In this document: one piece after another, positions 27,080-35,032 of the stretch
Layout: each line of letters opens with the position of its first letter
Numbering within the stretch: position 1 is the first letter of the stretch
Source of the DNA: Flavobacteriia bacterium
GTDB taxonomy: Bacteria; Bacteroidota; Bacteroidia; Flavobacteriales_D; Crocinitomicaceae
NCBI GenBank assembly: GCA_016178305.1
Contig: JACOTM010000024.1
Coordinates: 40,240-104,239, forward strand
DNA: 64,000 nt
Direction: 5' to 3'
Made by a program: the position numbers and the translations under genes
Notes under the pieces: model-generated
What the model was told of the DNA's origin: nothing
The model's database searches: none
The model's input: only the letters and a program-made list of their open reading frames with translations

Positions 27080-29253
27080 ACGTAATTCTTTTTAATTCCT
27101 TTTTGAGTAATCCCGATTCTTATAATTCGCTTATCTCTTAATTCAATATCAAAATCCATATTTTTAAATGTCATATTCAAAAATTTAGCTTGCACTTTTG
27201 AATGAAGAATAGCGTGCGTAGGTTCATTTACATTATCAATTAATGCACATTTTGATTCATAACTTGCTTTTGTGAAACGATAAAATGGAGCAATGAAATC
27301 TTGAATCCATTGAAATAAAATGGAATTAAAATGGATTAATGGAACTGAATCTGTAACTGGTAAATCATTATAGCAACCTAGTAAAATTCGATAACTTGCT
27401 AAATAAAAATAAAATAACAATGCTTTTTTGTCACCTTCAAAGTCATAGAAATACAACATAGTCCCATCATTCACAAAATATGCTGTTGACTTTGTTTTTT
27501 CGCAATAAATATAAGTCTTATTAAATTGATCCGTAAAAACTTCCCATTCAATAACCTCATCATTTTCAGTAATAAATTGGATTTTTTTTCCAGGATAAAA
27601 ATTAAATCCTTCAGTCAATAATACATGTCTGTTTACATTACTGATAAGTGTATTTTCTAATGGAATTTCAGCTATTTTAAGCAGTTGCTTCTCTTTATTT
27701 TTTTCAATAAAATAACCAATGGGATAACTGATCGTTGTTGAACCAATTTTAGGATTTAATTGCACTTGAAAATGTATATGAGGCTCTGGAGAACGTCCTG
27801 AATTTCCACAAGTTGCGAGGATTGTACCTTTTGTAACATAATCTCCTATTGAAACTTTAAAAGAGTCTTTTTTAAGATGACTTATTTGAGTAAACAAACC
27901 ATTCACATGATTCATAACTATTGTATTTCCCCAATTTTGATCTGTATTTACACCATTGATTTCATTATCATCAATGGTATTTAATATATCGTAAATAAAA
28001 CCATCCATAGGAGCAACTACAGGCTTATCAAAGCAATAAAAATCTTTTTTATCTGTTCCTGCATCGGCATACGTTTTATTTGTATCATCAATTATTACAA
28101 AGTCTAAAGCTTTTCCCCAATCTCCCAAATGGGTGATTTTTCCATCATAACCTTGGCTTACTTGCCATTCTCCCCAAAACGGTAATTGAATTTTAGCTAA
28201 ATGTGATGTACTAAATCTTTTAACTGAAATAATGTACTTATAAATCGTTTTTTCTGCCGAATAATATTGAATAGTAACCAATTGTAAAAAGCGATGAAAC
28301 CAACGGTGTTGCAAAAAAAGTAAAAACAAAACAACAATTACACTAAATGATAATGTCAAGGATGTCAATTGAAAAACAGCTAAAACCTTTGTGAAAAATA
28401 TCAATAGGAACATCAATAAAGGTGTTAAAAGAAAAACAGTAATATAACTGTATATATTTGGTACAATATAAAAACAACCTATTCCAATTGCCATAAAAAT
28501 AAAATTTGAACCAACAAAATTTAAATCCAATTCGTTTACATCGGCACCAAACGAGGCATAAAAAAAATAAGCACAGCTAAAACCAAGGATACTTAATGAA
28601 AAAGCAATGCGTGAAAAATATAAAAGTCCTGCACTAATCAAAATTCCAGCTAAAACACTTGACTGGAAAAAAGTCATCGCTATCGTTTTAAAGTAAATTA
28701 ATATTGCACTCGGGATTTGTAGCGTATCGTATTGATGTGCAAATTCATAAAATAAATTTCCTTTTTGAGAAGCGATGTGATTGATTGTGTAAATATGTTC
28801 CTCATTGAAATATATTTTAGTAAAATTTCCAACCGCTAAAACAACCACCCAATAAGTAATAATAAACGGAAAAGACAAAAATGGCAAACCATGTTTTCCA
28901 AAAACGCTATTTAGCCAAACGGATGTAATTAATAAAAATCCAATAGCGACAATAAATAACAACCAAAATGAGCCTGTTAATTGATATTGATGACCTAAAA
29001 ACAAACCTAACAACATTGCATTAAATCCATATAGTCCTTCATTAATTAATTTTCGGTTCACTCCAACTAAATGCGCAATAATATTAATCAATACCACTGC
29101 CAATAAACCTGTTAATCCAACTTGTGGTGAAAAAAATGTTGCAAATATGATTATAATCGCAAGCACTTTATTTAAAGAAAAAAATATTTGACTATAGCTA
29201 TGTAAAATGCTTTCAAGCCAATATTTCATCTGTAATGTCAGATTATTACCCAT
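27070..29253 (-). CDS. Urea transporter fused to an M23 metallopeptidase
   Basis: A 727-residue two-part protein. Residues 1-340 hold about ten membrane helices with urea-transporter marks, including LINEGLYGFNAMLLGLFLG. Residues about 375-530 form an M23 (LytM-type) domain: THLGDWGKALDF (first metal ligands), ISHLKKDSFKVSIGDYV, and PEPHIHFQ with the HxH pair. A ~190-residue C-terminal part with no recognised fold follows. M23 enzymes cut or bind peptidoglycan cross-bridges. The zinc ligands look complete apart from a non-standard HLGDWGKALDF in place of HxGxD, so activity is plausible but not certain. It is the first gene of a tight three-gene operon. Confidence 0.8.
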   Translation of the reverse strand: MGNNLTLQMKYWLESILHSYSQIFFSLNKVLAIIIIFATFFSPQVGLTGLLAVVLINIIAHLVGVNRKLINEGLYGFNAMLLGLFLGHQYQLTGSFWLLFIVAIGFLLITSVWLNSVFGKHGLPFLSFPFIITYWVVVLAVGNFTKIYFNEEHIYTINHIASQKGNLFYEFAHQYDTLQIPSAILIYFKTIAMTFFQSSVLAGILISAGLLYFSRIAFSLSILGFSCAYFFYASFGADVNELDLNFVGSNFIFMAIGIGCFYIVPNIYSYITVFLLTPLLMFLLIFFTKVLAVFQLTSLTLSFSVIVVLFLLFLQHRWFHRFLQLVTIQYYSAEKTIYKYIISVKRFSTSHLAKIQLPFWGEWQVSQGYDGKITHLGDWGKALDFVIIDDTNKTYADAGTDKKDFYCFDKPVVAPMDGFIYDILNTIDDNEINGVNTDQNWGNTIVMNHVNGLFTQISHLKKDSFKVSIGDYVTKGTILATCGNSGRSPEPHIHFQVQLNPKIGSTTISYPIGYFIEKNKEKQLLKIAEIPLENTLISNVNRHVLLTEGFNFYPGKKIQFITENDEVIEWEVFTDQFNKTYIYCEKTKSTAYFVNDGTMLYFYDFEGDKKALLFYFYLASYRILLGCYNDLPVTDSVPLIHFNSILFQWIQDFIAPFYRFTKASYESKCALIDNVNEPTHAILHSKVQAKFLNMTFKNMDFDIELRDKRIIRIGITQKGIKKNYVCG

Positions 29254-29333
29254 ACTTTATCTCTTAAAATGAATGATTAAACCATCATTAAATTAACGAA
29301 TTCTTTAACTTAAATTTCAAAATTCTTCCCTTA

Positions 29334-29365
29334 GCCTTGCCTTATTTCATAAATAAAGACAAGGC
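29334..29365 (-). terminator. Imperfect hairpin behind the PLP decarboxylase
   Basis: GCCTTG (29334-29339) pairs with CAAGGC (29360-29365), and TTATTT (29342-29347) with AAATAA (29351-29356), with a small internal loop. There is no strong U run. Confidence 0.45.
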
Positions 29366-29390
29366 CTCAAGAATATATATTAGTTAGCTC

Positions 29391-30743
29391 TTATTTCTTT
29401 TTAAGATATTCAGGCATTTTTTCTTGCTGAATAATCGTATCAACGGTTTCTCTTTCACGGATTAAATGCGTATTTCCATCCATATCGATTAACACAACAT
29501 TTGGTCTCATTTGAATAAATTGAAGCCATTGTGTCATGTTATATGCACCAACTTTGTGAACAACTAACTGATCTCCTTTATTTAATAATGGTAAATTAAC
29601 ACTTTCGCGAATGCAATCAATATTCATACATAAAGGTCCATACAAAGCCATATCTTCAGTATGATGAGTGAAATCTTGTGCTGGTGAAATTTTGTAATCA
29701 TACCAAAATGCATTAAACAATAAGTTCACTCCAAAATCTACTACAGTTGCTCTTCGTCCATCACTTAAACGTTTTGAAGCTAATACAGATCCGACTAACC
29801 ATGCTGCATCGTCAATCAATGCTCTACCAGATTCTAGAATAATTGTTGGTAAATCTTCTTGTTTAAAATTAGCATTTAGCACCGTTGAAGTAATTGCTTC
29901 TGCGTAATCATCAATCGTTGGAATAATATCTGCTCCTTGTAAATAAGATCCCTTCAACGTATTTGAGGAAGCAAAACCACCTCCCAAATCTACATATTGT
30001 ACCGCTAAATTATATTTCAATTTGATATTGTGTGCCAAATCACATAATTTATAAGCAGCTGTTGCATAAGCTGAAGTTGAAAGCATATAAGTTCCGATAT
30101 GGCAATGCAAACCAACTAATTCCAATTCAGAATGTGCCATGATTTTATTGATTGCATTCCAAGCTTGTCCATTTTCATAATTAAAACCAAAACGATCCCA
30201 CATTGGATAAATTCCTGTGTCCATATTTACTCGAATTGCAACTCTTGCTTTTTGTTTTCCTCCACTTAACAATTCTACTAAAGAATAAAGTTCATCAAAG
30301 TGATCAATATGGATTAATGAATTGTTGTCTACTGCTAATTGTAAATCTTCAACTGATTTATCCGGACCGTTAAAAATAATGTTATTTCCAGGAACACCAT
30401 TTCTCAATGCTTTGTTGTATTCAAAAACAGAAACTACCTCTGCCCAAGAGCCTTCTTGATGAAAAACATTGCAAACAGCATCTAGATAATTCGTTTTATA
30501 ACTCCATGCAAATTGAATTTTAGGGTAGCGTGTTTTAAACGCTCTATTGGCATTTTGACAATTTTTTCGAATTTGTCTTTCCGATATTACAAATAATGGA
30601 GATCCATATTCAGCTGTTAAACGTTTAACAGCCACTCCATCTAGATGAGATACTGGTGCAAATTCCGTTTTAGTTCCAAATTTATTCATGCTTCCTGTAT
30701 TCAACTTTTGAATAAATGGACGCTCGTATGATAACTTGCTCAT
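29391..30743 (-). CDS. Fold-type III PLP decarboxylase (DapDC/ODC-like) with leader-like N-terminus
   Basis: A 450-residue enzyme of the diaminopimelate/ornithine/arginine decarboxylase family. The N-terminal barrel has the PLP Lys83 in WSYKTNYLDAV, the phosphate-binding HCHIGT and VDLGGGFAS, and ESGRALIDDAAWL. The C-terminal domain has the substrate Cys/Asp motif GPLCMNIDCI and GAYNMTQWLQF. All key residues are present, so it is probably active on an amino acid or peptide. Residues 5-23 (SYERPFIQKLNTGSMNKFG) precede the catalytic domain and resemble a RiPP leader with a YxxP motif. The upstream ATP-grasp gene ends 197 bp away, with no small precursor gene between. It is probably part of the PqqD/ATP-grasp pathway, not the housekeeping lysA. 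Confidence 0.85.
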   Translation of the reverse strand: MSKLSYERPFIQKLNTGSMNKFGTKTEFAPVSHLDGVAVKRLTAEYGSPLFVISERQIRKNCQNANRAFKTRYPKIQFAWSYKTNYLDAVCNVFHQEGSWAEVVSVFEYNKALRNGVPGNNIIFNGPDKSVEDLQLAVDNNSLIHIDHFDELYSLVELLSGGKQKARVAIRVNMDTGIYPMWDRFGFNYENGQAWNAINKIMAHSELELVGLHCHIGTYMLSTSAYATAAYKLCDLAHNIKLKYNLAVQYVDLGGGFASSNTLKGSYLQGADIIPTIDDYAEAITSTVLNANFKQEDLPTIILESGRALIDDAAWLVGSVLASKRLSDGRRATVVDFGVNLLFNAFWYDYKISPAQDFTHHTEDMALYGPLCMNIDCIRESVNLPLLNKGDQLVVHKVGAYNMTQWLQFIQMRPNVVLIDMDGNTHLIRERETVDTIIQQEKMPEYLKKK

Positions 30744-30940
30744 AATTTTTATATTTAGTTTAATACTATTTTTAATTTAGACTAGAAGATTTAAAGATTC
30801 AAGATCTAAAGAGTAGATTTATATTTCTTTCATCTAGCAGTCTTTTAATTTAGTCTGAATGATTTTTAATCAAAACCAAATTAATCTCAACTCATCCATT
30901 TTCGAGTAAAATAATCTTGTGCCTTACTGTCTTAAATCTT

Positions 30941-31990
30941 TTACAATTCTCCTATCGTTGAAATCTTTTCAAAATCTTTTAAATCTACAATTTGATCGAA
31001 TGAATAACGAATAAATAGCTTCCCGACATCGTAATTTTCAAAAGGTTTCACATCTTCACCTAAAGCCATTTTTACCAATGCTTCTGGATGATTTTGTCCA
31101 CAACCTACAGCCAAATAAACCCAGGCAGGAAATCTAGGATTCATTTCAAGTAAATAATATTCCCCTGCATTTGATTTGATGAATTCTAATTCACAACCAC
31201 CTTTCCACTTAGAATTTCCAATCACTCTATTTGTGATTTCAATTAATTTTTCATCATCCAAAGAAACACCAGCCCAAGCTTTTCCTTTATCCGTAATATA
31301 TAACTTTCGCATTGGTACTGCTCCTACACAATTTCCTTTCCCGTCACCTATTGCTGTTACATTTACCTCATTCCCACTTACAAACTCTTGTACAATTATC
31401 GGTAAACCCCATTTTGCACTAATTTTGTTAAAATAATTCACAGCTTGTTCTGGTGTTGCAGCAATTGAAGCATCATAATATTTCCCTTTTATTACTAAAG
31501 GATAAGTAAATTCATTTTTCAAAGAACCTATTTCAGCTGATGAAAAAATCATTTTGCTATAAGGAACTTTCACTTCATTATCTACTCCAAATTGATAAAG
31601 CACTGATTTATGTCTTGATTCAAATTGCTCTTGCGTTGGTAAACACGTTGCAATTCCGTAATCACTTTTCAATTGTGATGCTAACTTAATAAAGCTATGT
31701 AATTCTGCATCAAAATTTGGAATAATCACATCGATTCCTTCCACATTATTGATATAGGCTAAACGTTCTAGCAAACTTGCTGTACCAGATGAAGGCAAGG
31801 GAATAGAATATGATTTATCAACTAAATCACGCATATATAAACCTGGCTCAAGGTTTTCGTAGGAAAGTCCTATAATCCTAACATCAAAAAGTTCACTTTC
31901 TTTCAATGCTCGAATAACAGGTATTCCTGGTCCAGGACTATCAATATTATTGAGTCCTGAAACAGCCACTGTTATTTGACGTTTACTCAT
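30941..31990 (-). CDS. ATP-grasp ligase
   Basis: A 349-residue ATP-grasp enzyme. The N-terminal pre-ATP-grasp part is SGLNNIDSPGPGIPVIRAL. ATP-binding Lys lies in YPLVIKGKYYDAS, the adenine-side strand is PIIVQEFVSGNEVNVTAI, and the metal-binding Glu/Asn pair is in CELEFIKSNAGEYYLLEMNPR, as in the carbamoyl-phosphate-synthase-like branch. Such enzymes join a carboxylate to an amine through an acyl phosphate. Its ATG lies within the end of the PqqD gene (8-bp overlap), so the two are translated together. The partner substrate is unknown; an amino acid or a peptide is most likely given the PqqD protein. Confidence 0.86.
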   Translation of the reverse strand: MSKRQITVAVSGLNNIDSPGPGIPVIRALKESELFDVRIIGLSYENLEPGLYMRDLVDKSYSIPLPSSGTASLLERLAYINNVEGIDVIIPNFDAELHSFIKLASQLKSDYGIATCLPTQEQFESRHKSVLYQFGVDNEVKVPYSKMIFSSAEIGSLKNEFTYPLVIKGKYYDASIAATPEQAVNYFNKISAKWGLPIIVQEFVSGNEVNVTAIGDGKGNCVGAVPMRKLYITDKGKAWAGVSLDDEKLIEITNRVIGNSKWKGGCELEFIKSNAGEYYLLEMNPRFPAWVYLAVGCGQNHPEALVKMALGEDVKPFENYDVGKLFIRYSFDQIVDLKDFEKISTIGEL

Positions 31991-32231
31991 GATTTATTAC
32001 TAATTGAAAATTGTTTAACATTAAAGCAAAATCAGCTAAGTCTTTTTCAACGGTAGCTTCATCTACATTAAACTTAGAAACGACTCCTGCGATTACTTCT
32101 TCTTTCGATAAATTCTCTTTCAACAAACGAATGATTTCCATACCTACTTGATTTGTTGAGAAAGAATCCCCAGTTGATGGATTAAAAATAAATCCTGAAT
32201 CACTGATTGCAATATTTTTATTGATTTGCAT
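31983..32231 (-). CDS. PqqD-family protein (RiPP recognition element fold)
   Basis: An 82-residue stand-alone protein: three N-terminal strands (NIAISDSGFIFNPSTGDSF), then TNQVGMEIIRLLKENLSKEEVIAGVVSKF and a second helix VEKDLADFALMLNNF. This is the winged-helix-like arrangement of PqqD and its HPr-rel-A relatives, which grip leader peptides of ribosomally made natural products and hand them to modifying enzymes. It is the first gene of the operon; a -7 promoter element and two 11-bp direct repeats lie upstream. No precursor gene is recognisable nearby; the N-terminus of the PLP decarboxylase is a possible binding target. Confidence 0.8.
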   Translation of the reverse strand: MQINKNIAISDSGFIFNPSTGDSFSTNQVGMEIIRLLKENLSKEEVIAGVVSKFNVDEATVEKDLADFALMLNNFQLVINHE

Positions 32232-32262
32232 AGTTCTACGTTTTTAATTACATAACAAAGAA

Positions 32263-32317
32263 CAAAAATATATTTCATTTATTATAATTGTATCGGTAAA
32301 CGACAAAATTGTATCGG
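32263..32317 (-). promoter_or_regulatory. LytTR-type promoter of the PqqD/ATP-grasp operon
   Basis: On the plus strand AATTGTATCGG occurs twice exactly, at 32286-32296 and 32307-32317, with 21-bp spacing (two helical turns). This is the geometry of LytTR-domain binding sites. A -7 element TATTTTTG lies at 32270-32263 on the minus strand, 15 bp below the proximal repeat and 31 bp above the ATG. No -33 TTG is seen at normal spacing; the repeats take its place, as for an activator-dependent promoter. Confidence 0.65.
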
Positions 32318-32376
32318 AGTTTGGTGAATTTACACCAAAAAGTTAGTATAAATACTAATAAGAGATTCTAAATGAT

Positions 32377-33078
32377 TCAAAAAGATTTCTGAACATAAGC
32401 TTTAAAAAAAACTTCCTCATAGCTTTTTCCAATTGGAATTTCAGTTATTCCCATACTTATAATTTTACCACGCACAGATTCAATACGGCTAAAGGGAACG
32501 ATATACGAGCGATGGACACGAATAAAATCAGAATCTGGTAGCTTTTCATTTATACTTTTCATACTCATCAAGGTCAAAACTGGCTTTTTACCTAATTGAT
32601 GAATTTTGATATAATCATCTAAGGTTTCGATATAAAGAATTTCATTAAATGGAATTTTCACTAAACTATATTCTGAGCGAACATATAAATATTGTATAGT
32701 ACTTTTCTCATTTTGATATAAAAAATTATAATATGATTTTGCTTTCTCTACAGCCTGCTTAAACCTCTCTAATTCAAACGGTTTTAATAAATAATCAATC
32801 GCACTTAAATTAAAACCTTCAACAGCATATTCACTATATGCTGTCGTGAAAATCACCATTGTATTTTGATTGATTTGTTTATAAAAATCAATTCCTGACA
32901 TATCTGGCATTTGAATATCTAAAAACAATAAATCAATCGAATTTGTTGTCAAAAAAGCGGCTGCTTCAGATGTTTTCGTAAACGTTTTATGTAATTTTAA
33001 AAAAGGAGTCGATTCACAAAAAACTTCAATAATTTCCAATGCTAAAGGTTCGTCATCAATTGCAATACAATTTATCAT
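32377..33078 (-). CDS. LytTR-family response regulator
   Basis: A 233-residue regulator. The N-terminal receiver domain has DDEPLA and the phosphoacceptor Asp in LLFLDIQMPDMSG, then the switch Thr in IFTTAYSEYA and the Lys in YLLKPFE. The C-terminal LytTR DNA-binding domain (about residues 130-230) contains YVRSEYSLVKIPFNEILYIE, PVLTLMSMKSINEKL and FIRVHRSYIV. LytTR proteins bind two direct repeats about two turns apart, and such repeats lie 60 bp downstream of this gene, before the PqqD operon. Its ATG overlaps the stop of the sensor kinase gene (ATGA). Confidence 0.93.
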   Translation of the reverse strand: MINCIAIDDEPLALEIIEVFCESTPFLKLHKTFTKTSEAAAFLTTNSIDLLFLDIQMPDMSGIDFYKQINQNTMVIFTTAYSEYAVEGFNLSAIDYLLKPFELERFKQAVEKAKSYYNFLYQNEKSTIQYLYVRSEYSLVKIPFNEILYIETLDDYIKIHQLGKKPVLTLMSMKSINEKLPDSDFIRVHRSYIVPFSRIESVRGKIISMGITEIPIGKSYEEVFFKAYVQKSF

Positions 33079-34082
33079 TTCAATTCAATTTTAAGTAAAA
33101 CATTGAAAAAACCTTCTTTTTCTTCAATTTTTAATTCATGTTTTCCAGGATAACACTGCTCTAATCGAAGACGTGAATTTTCTATTCCAATTCCATTTTC
33201 TCGTTTGTCCATTTCTTTTAAGTTGAAAATTGAGTTTCGAACTTTAATTGTCAATTCATTTCTGAATATTATTTGTTCAACTTCAATAACACTCTCGTCT
33301 TCTGTACTGACTCCATATTTAAAAGCATTTTCAATAAAAGAAACAAAAAGCATTGGAACAATACGCTTTCCGATAGGATTTCCTTCCTGATTAAACGAAA
33401 CAAGTACATTTTTATTTAAACGCATTTTTTGTAAATCAATATAATCTGAAACGTATTTCAATTCTTTATCTAAAGATACATATTCTTCCTTCGCATCATT
33501 AATTACATAACGCATAATCGAGGATAATTTAACAATTGCTCCTGCTGTATCATCTGATTTTTTTACCGCTAAAGCATAAATTCCATTCAAGGTATTGAAT
33601 AGAAAATGAGGGTTTATTTGAGCTTTTAAATAAGACAACTCAACATTCGCTTTTTCAATTTCTGTTTGCCTCCAACGTTGATAGATTTTTAAACCAAAAG
33701 AAGCTACTAAAACAATTACTAAACGAATAATCATACTACCAACAACAGGAGAATTAGGTGGCTCTCGATCTAAGAATAAATGATGTGGATGAGCCGTTTT
33801 AGTAAATAAAGCAATCAAAATGGATAAAATAAATATTCCTAAAATAACCCCTCCATATCCATAATAAAAATGTTTAAAATAGAGTTTGGGTATTGCAAAA
33901 AGATAATTAAAATAAAATATAAAAATGAGAAATAAATTCGTTAATACATATCCAATGAAAAAAGATTCTCCTCCTTCACCATGATAAATTTCCATAGGTT
34001 TTGGAAAAAAAATTAATGGTAAAACCAAAAATTGAATCCAAACCAAAATGTGTAAAAATAAAACCTGAATTTTCTTCGACAT
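33075..34082 (-). CDS. LytS-type sensor histidine kinase
   Basis: A 335-residue membrane kinase with four N-terminal helices (residues 5-140). The His-kinase dimerisation box is LKAQINPHFLFNTLNGIYAL (phosphorylated His near residue 165). A degenerate HATPase follows (N-box FVSFIENAFKYG; GIGIENSRLRL). This is the usual LytS/YehU arrangement in Bacteroidota. There is no extracytoplasmic sensor domain, so the signal is probably sensed in the membrane. It is coupled with the LytTR regulator gene downstream. Confidence 0.92.
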   Translation of the reverse strand: MSKKIQVLFLHILVWIQFLVLPLIFFPKPMEIYHGEGGESFFIGYVLTNLFLIFIFYFNYLFAIPKLYFKHFYYGYGGVILGIFILSILIALFTKTAHPHHLFLDREPPNSPVVGSMIIRLVIVLVASFGLKIYQRWRQTEIEKANVELSYLKAQINPHFLFNTLNGIYALAVKKSDDTAGAIVKLSSIMRYVINDAKEEYVSLDKELKYVSDYIDLQKMRLNKNVLVSFNQEGNPIGKRIVPMLFVSFIENAFKYGVSTEDESVIEVEQIIFRNELTIKVRNSIFNLKEMDKRENGIGIENSRLRLEQCYPGKHELKIEEKEGFFNVLLKIELK

Positions 34083-34207
34083 GTTTACGAAATTAAGAAT
34101 AAGAAATTTATTATTCTTTCAACATTGTAAGTTTTTTTTAGTATAAAATCTGAACAACATAGATTCTAGAATTTATTTAAATAGACGCAAGAATAGACGT
34201 TTTATAT

Positions 34208-35002
34208 TCATGTAGCTGATTGTTTTCTAATTATTTTCCAAAATAAAGCTGGAAAAAATCGTTTAATCAAAACAGCTTTTATTTCTTTGTTACCAATTAA
34301 AATCTCTTTCTTTTTCCGAGATACTGCATTCAATAATTGAGCAACACAAATTTCAACCGACATTCCTGTAGCTTGATTATGATCCATTATTCCGTGTGTT
34401 TTCCCCGCTGAATTTAATGCATTCATCGAAATATTTGTATTTATTTTTCCTGGACAAGCAATCGTAACATGAATATTGTTTTTTTCTTCTTCTAACAAAA
34501 CACTTTCATAAAAACCATGTAAAGCATGCTTTGAAGCACTATAAGCAGAACGTAAAAAGAAGCCAAATTTCCCTGCAATACTTGAAATAACAACGATGTG
34601 TCCTGATTTTTCTTGTTGCATATAAGTCAATACTGCTTTCGTTAATGCAATGTTTCCAAAATAATTAATCTCCATAATTCGACGATCAATTTCTAAAGAA
34701 GTTTCCCATGCTTCAGAACGCTGACTCAATCCACCGTTATTAAATAAATAATCAATCCTTCCATATTTTTGAATGATTTTTTGAGCTAATTCAGGAAAAT
34801 TATGAGCATATTCTAAATCTAATGTTAAGCACAAATGATTTTCAGAATTTGGAAGTGTGTTTTTTATTTTTTCAAGACTTTCTATTTTTCTTGCTGAGAG
34901 AACCACAAAAGCTCCAAAATGAGCTAATTGACGTACAATTTCTTCCCCAATTCCAGATGAAGCACCAGTTACCCAAACAATTTTATTCTGAAAATTTTGC
35001 AT
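34208..35002 (-). CDS. Short-chain dehydrogenase/reductase
   Basis: A 264-residue classical SDR. The NAD(P)-binding motif is VTGASSGIGEEIV (residues 11-23), the NNGGLS segment replaces NNAG, the Ser is in HIVVISSIAGKFG, and the catalytic YSASKHA lies near residue 150. The Ala-to-Gly change in NNGG is still compatible with activity. The C-terminus is basic (LIKRFFPALFWKIIRKQ). The substrate is unknown. It stands 31 bp downstream of the second sensor-kinase gene on the same strand and may share its transcript. Confidence 0.9.
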   Translation of the reverse strand: MQNFQNKIVWVTGASSGIGEEIVRQLAHFGAFVVLSARKIESLEKIKNTLPNSENHLCLTLDLEYAHNFPELAQKIIQKYGRIDYLFNNGGLSQRSEAWETSLEIDRRIMEINYFGNIALTKAVLTYMQQEKSGHIVVISSIAGKFGFFLRSAYSASKHALHGFYESVLLEEEKNNIHVTIACPGKINTNISMNALNSAGKTHGIMDHNQATGMSVEICVAQLLNAVSRKKKEILIGNKEIKAVLIKRFFPALFWKIIRKQSAT

Positions 35003-35032
35003 TTTTTAAACTTATATGATTATCAAATGTAG

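Noticed and set aside
30744..30940. Precursor peptide gene between ATP-grasp and decarboxylase
   Set aside because: The gap holds only frames of nine codons or fewer from ATG on the minus strand, and no leader-like sequence.
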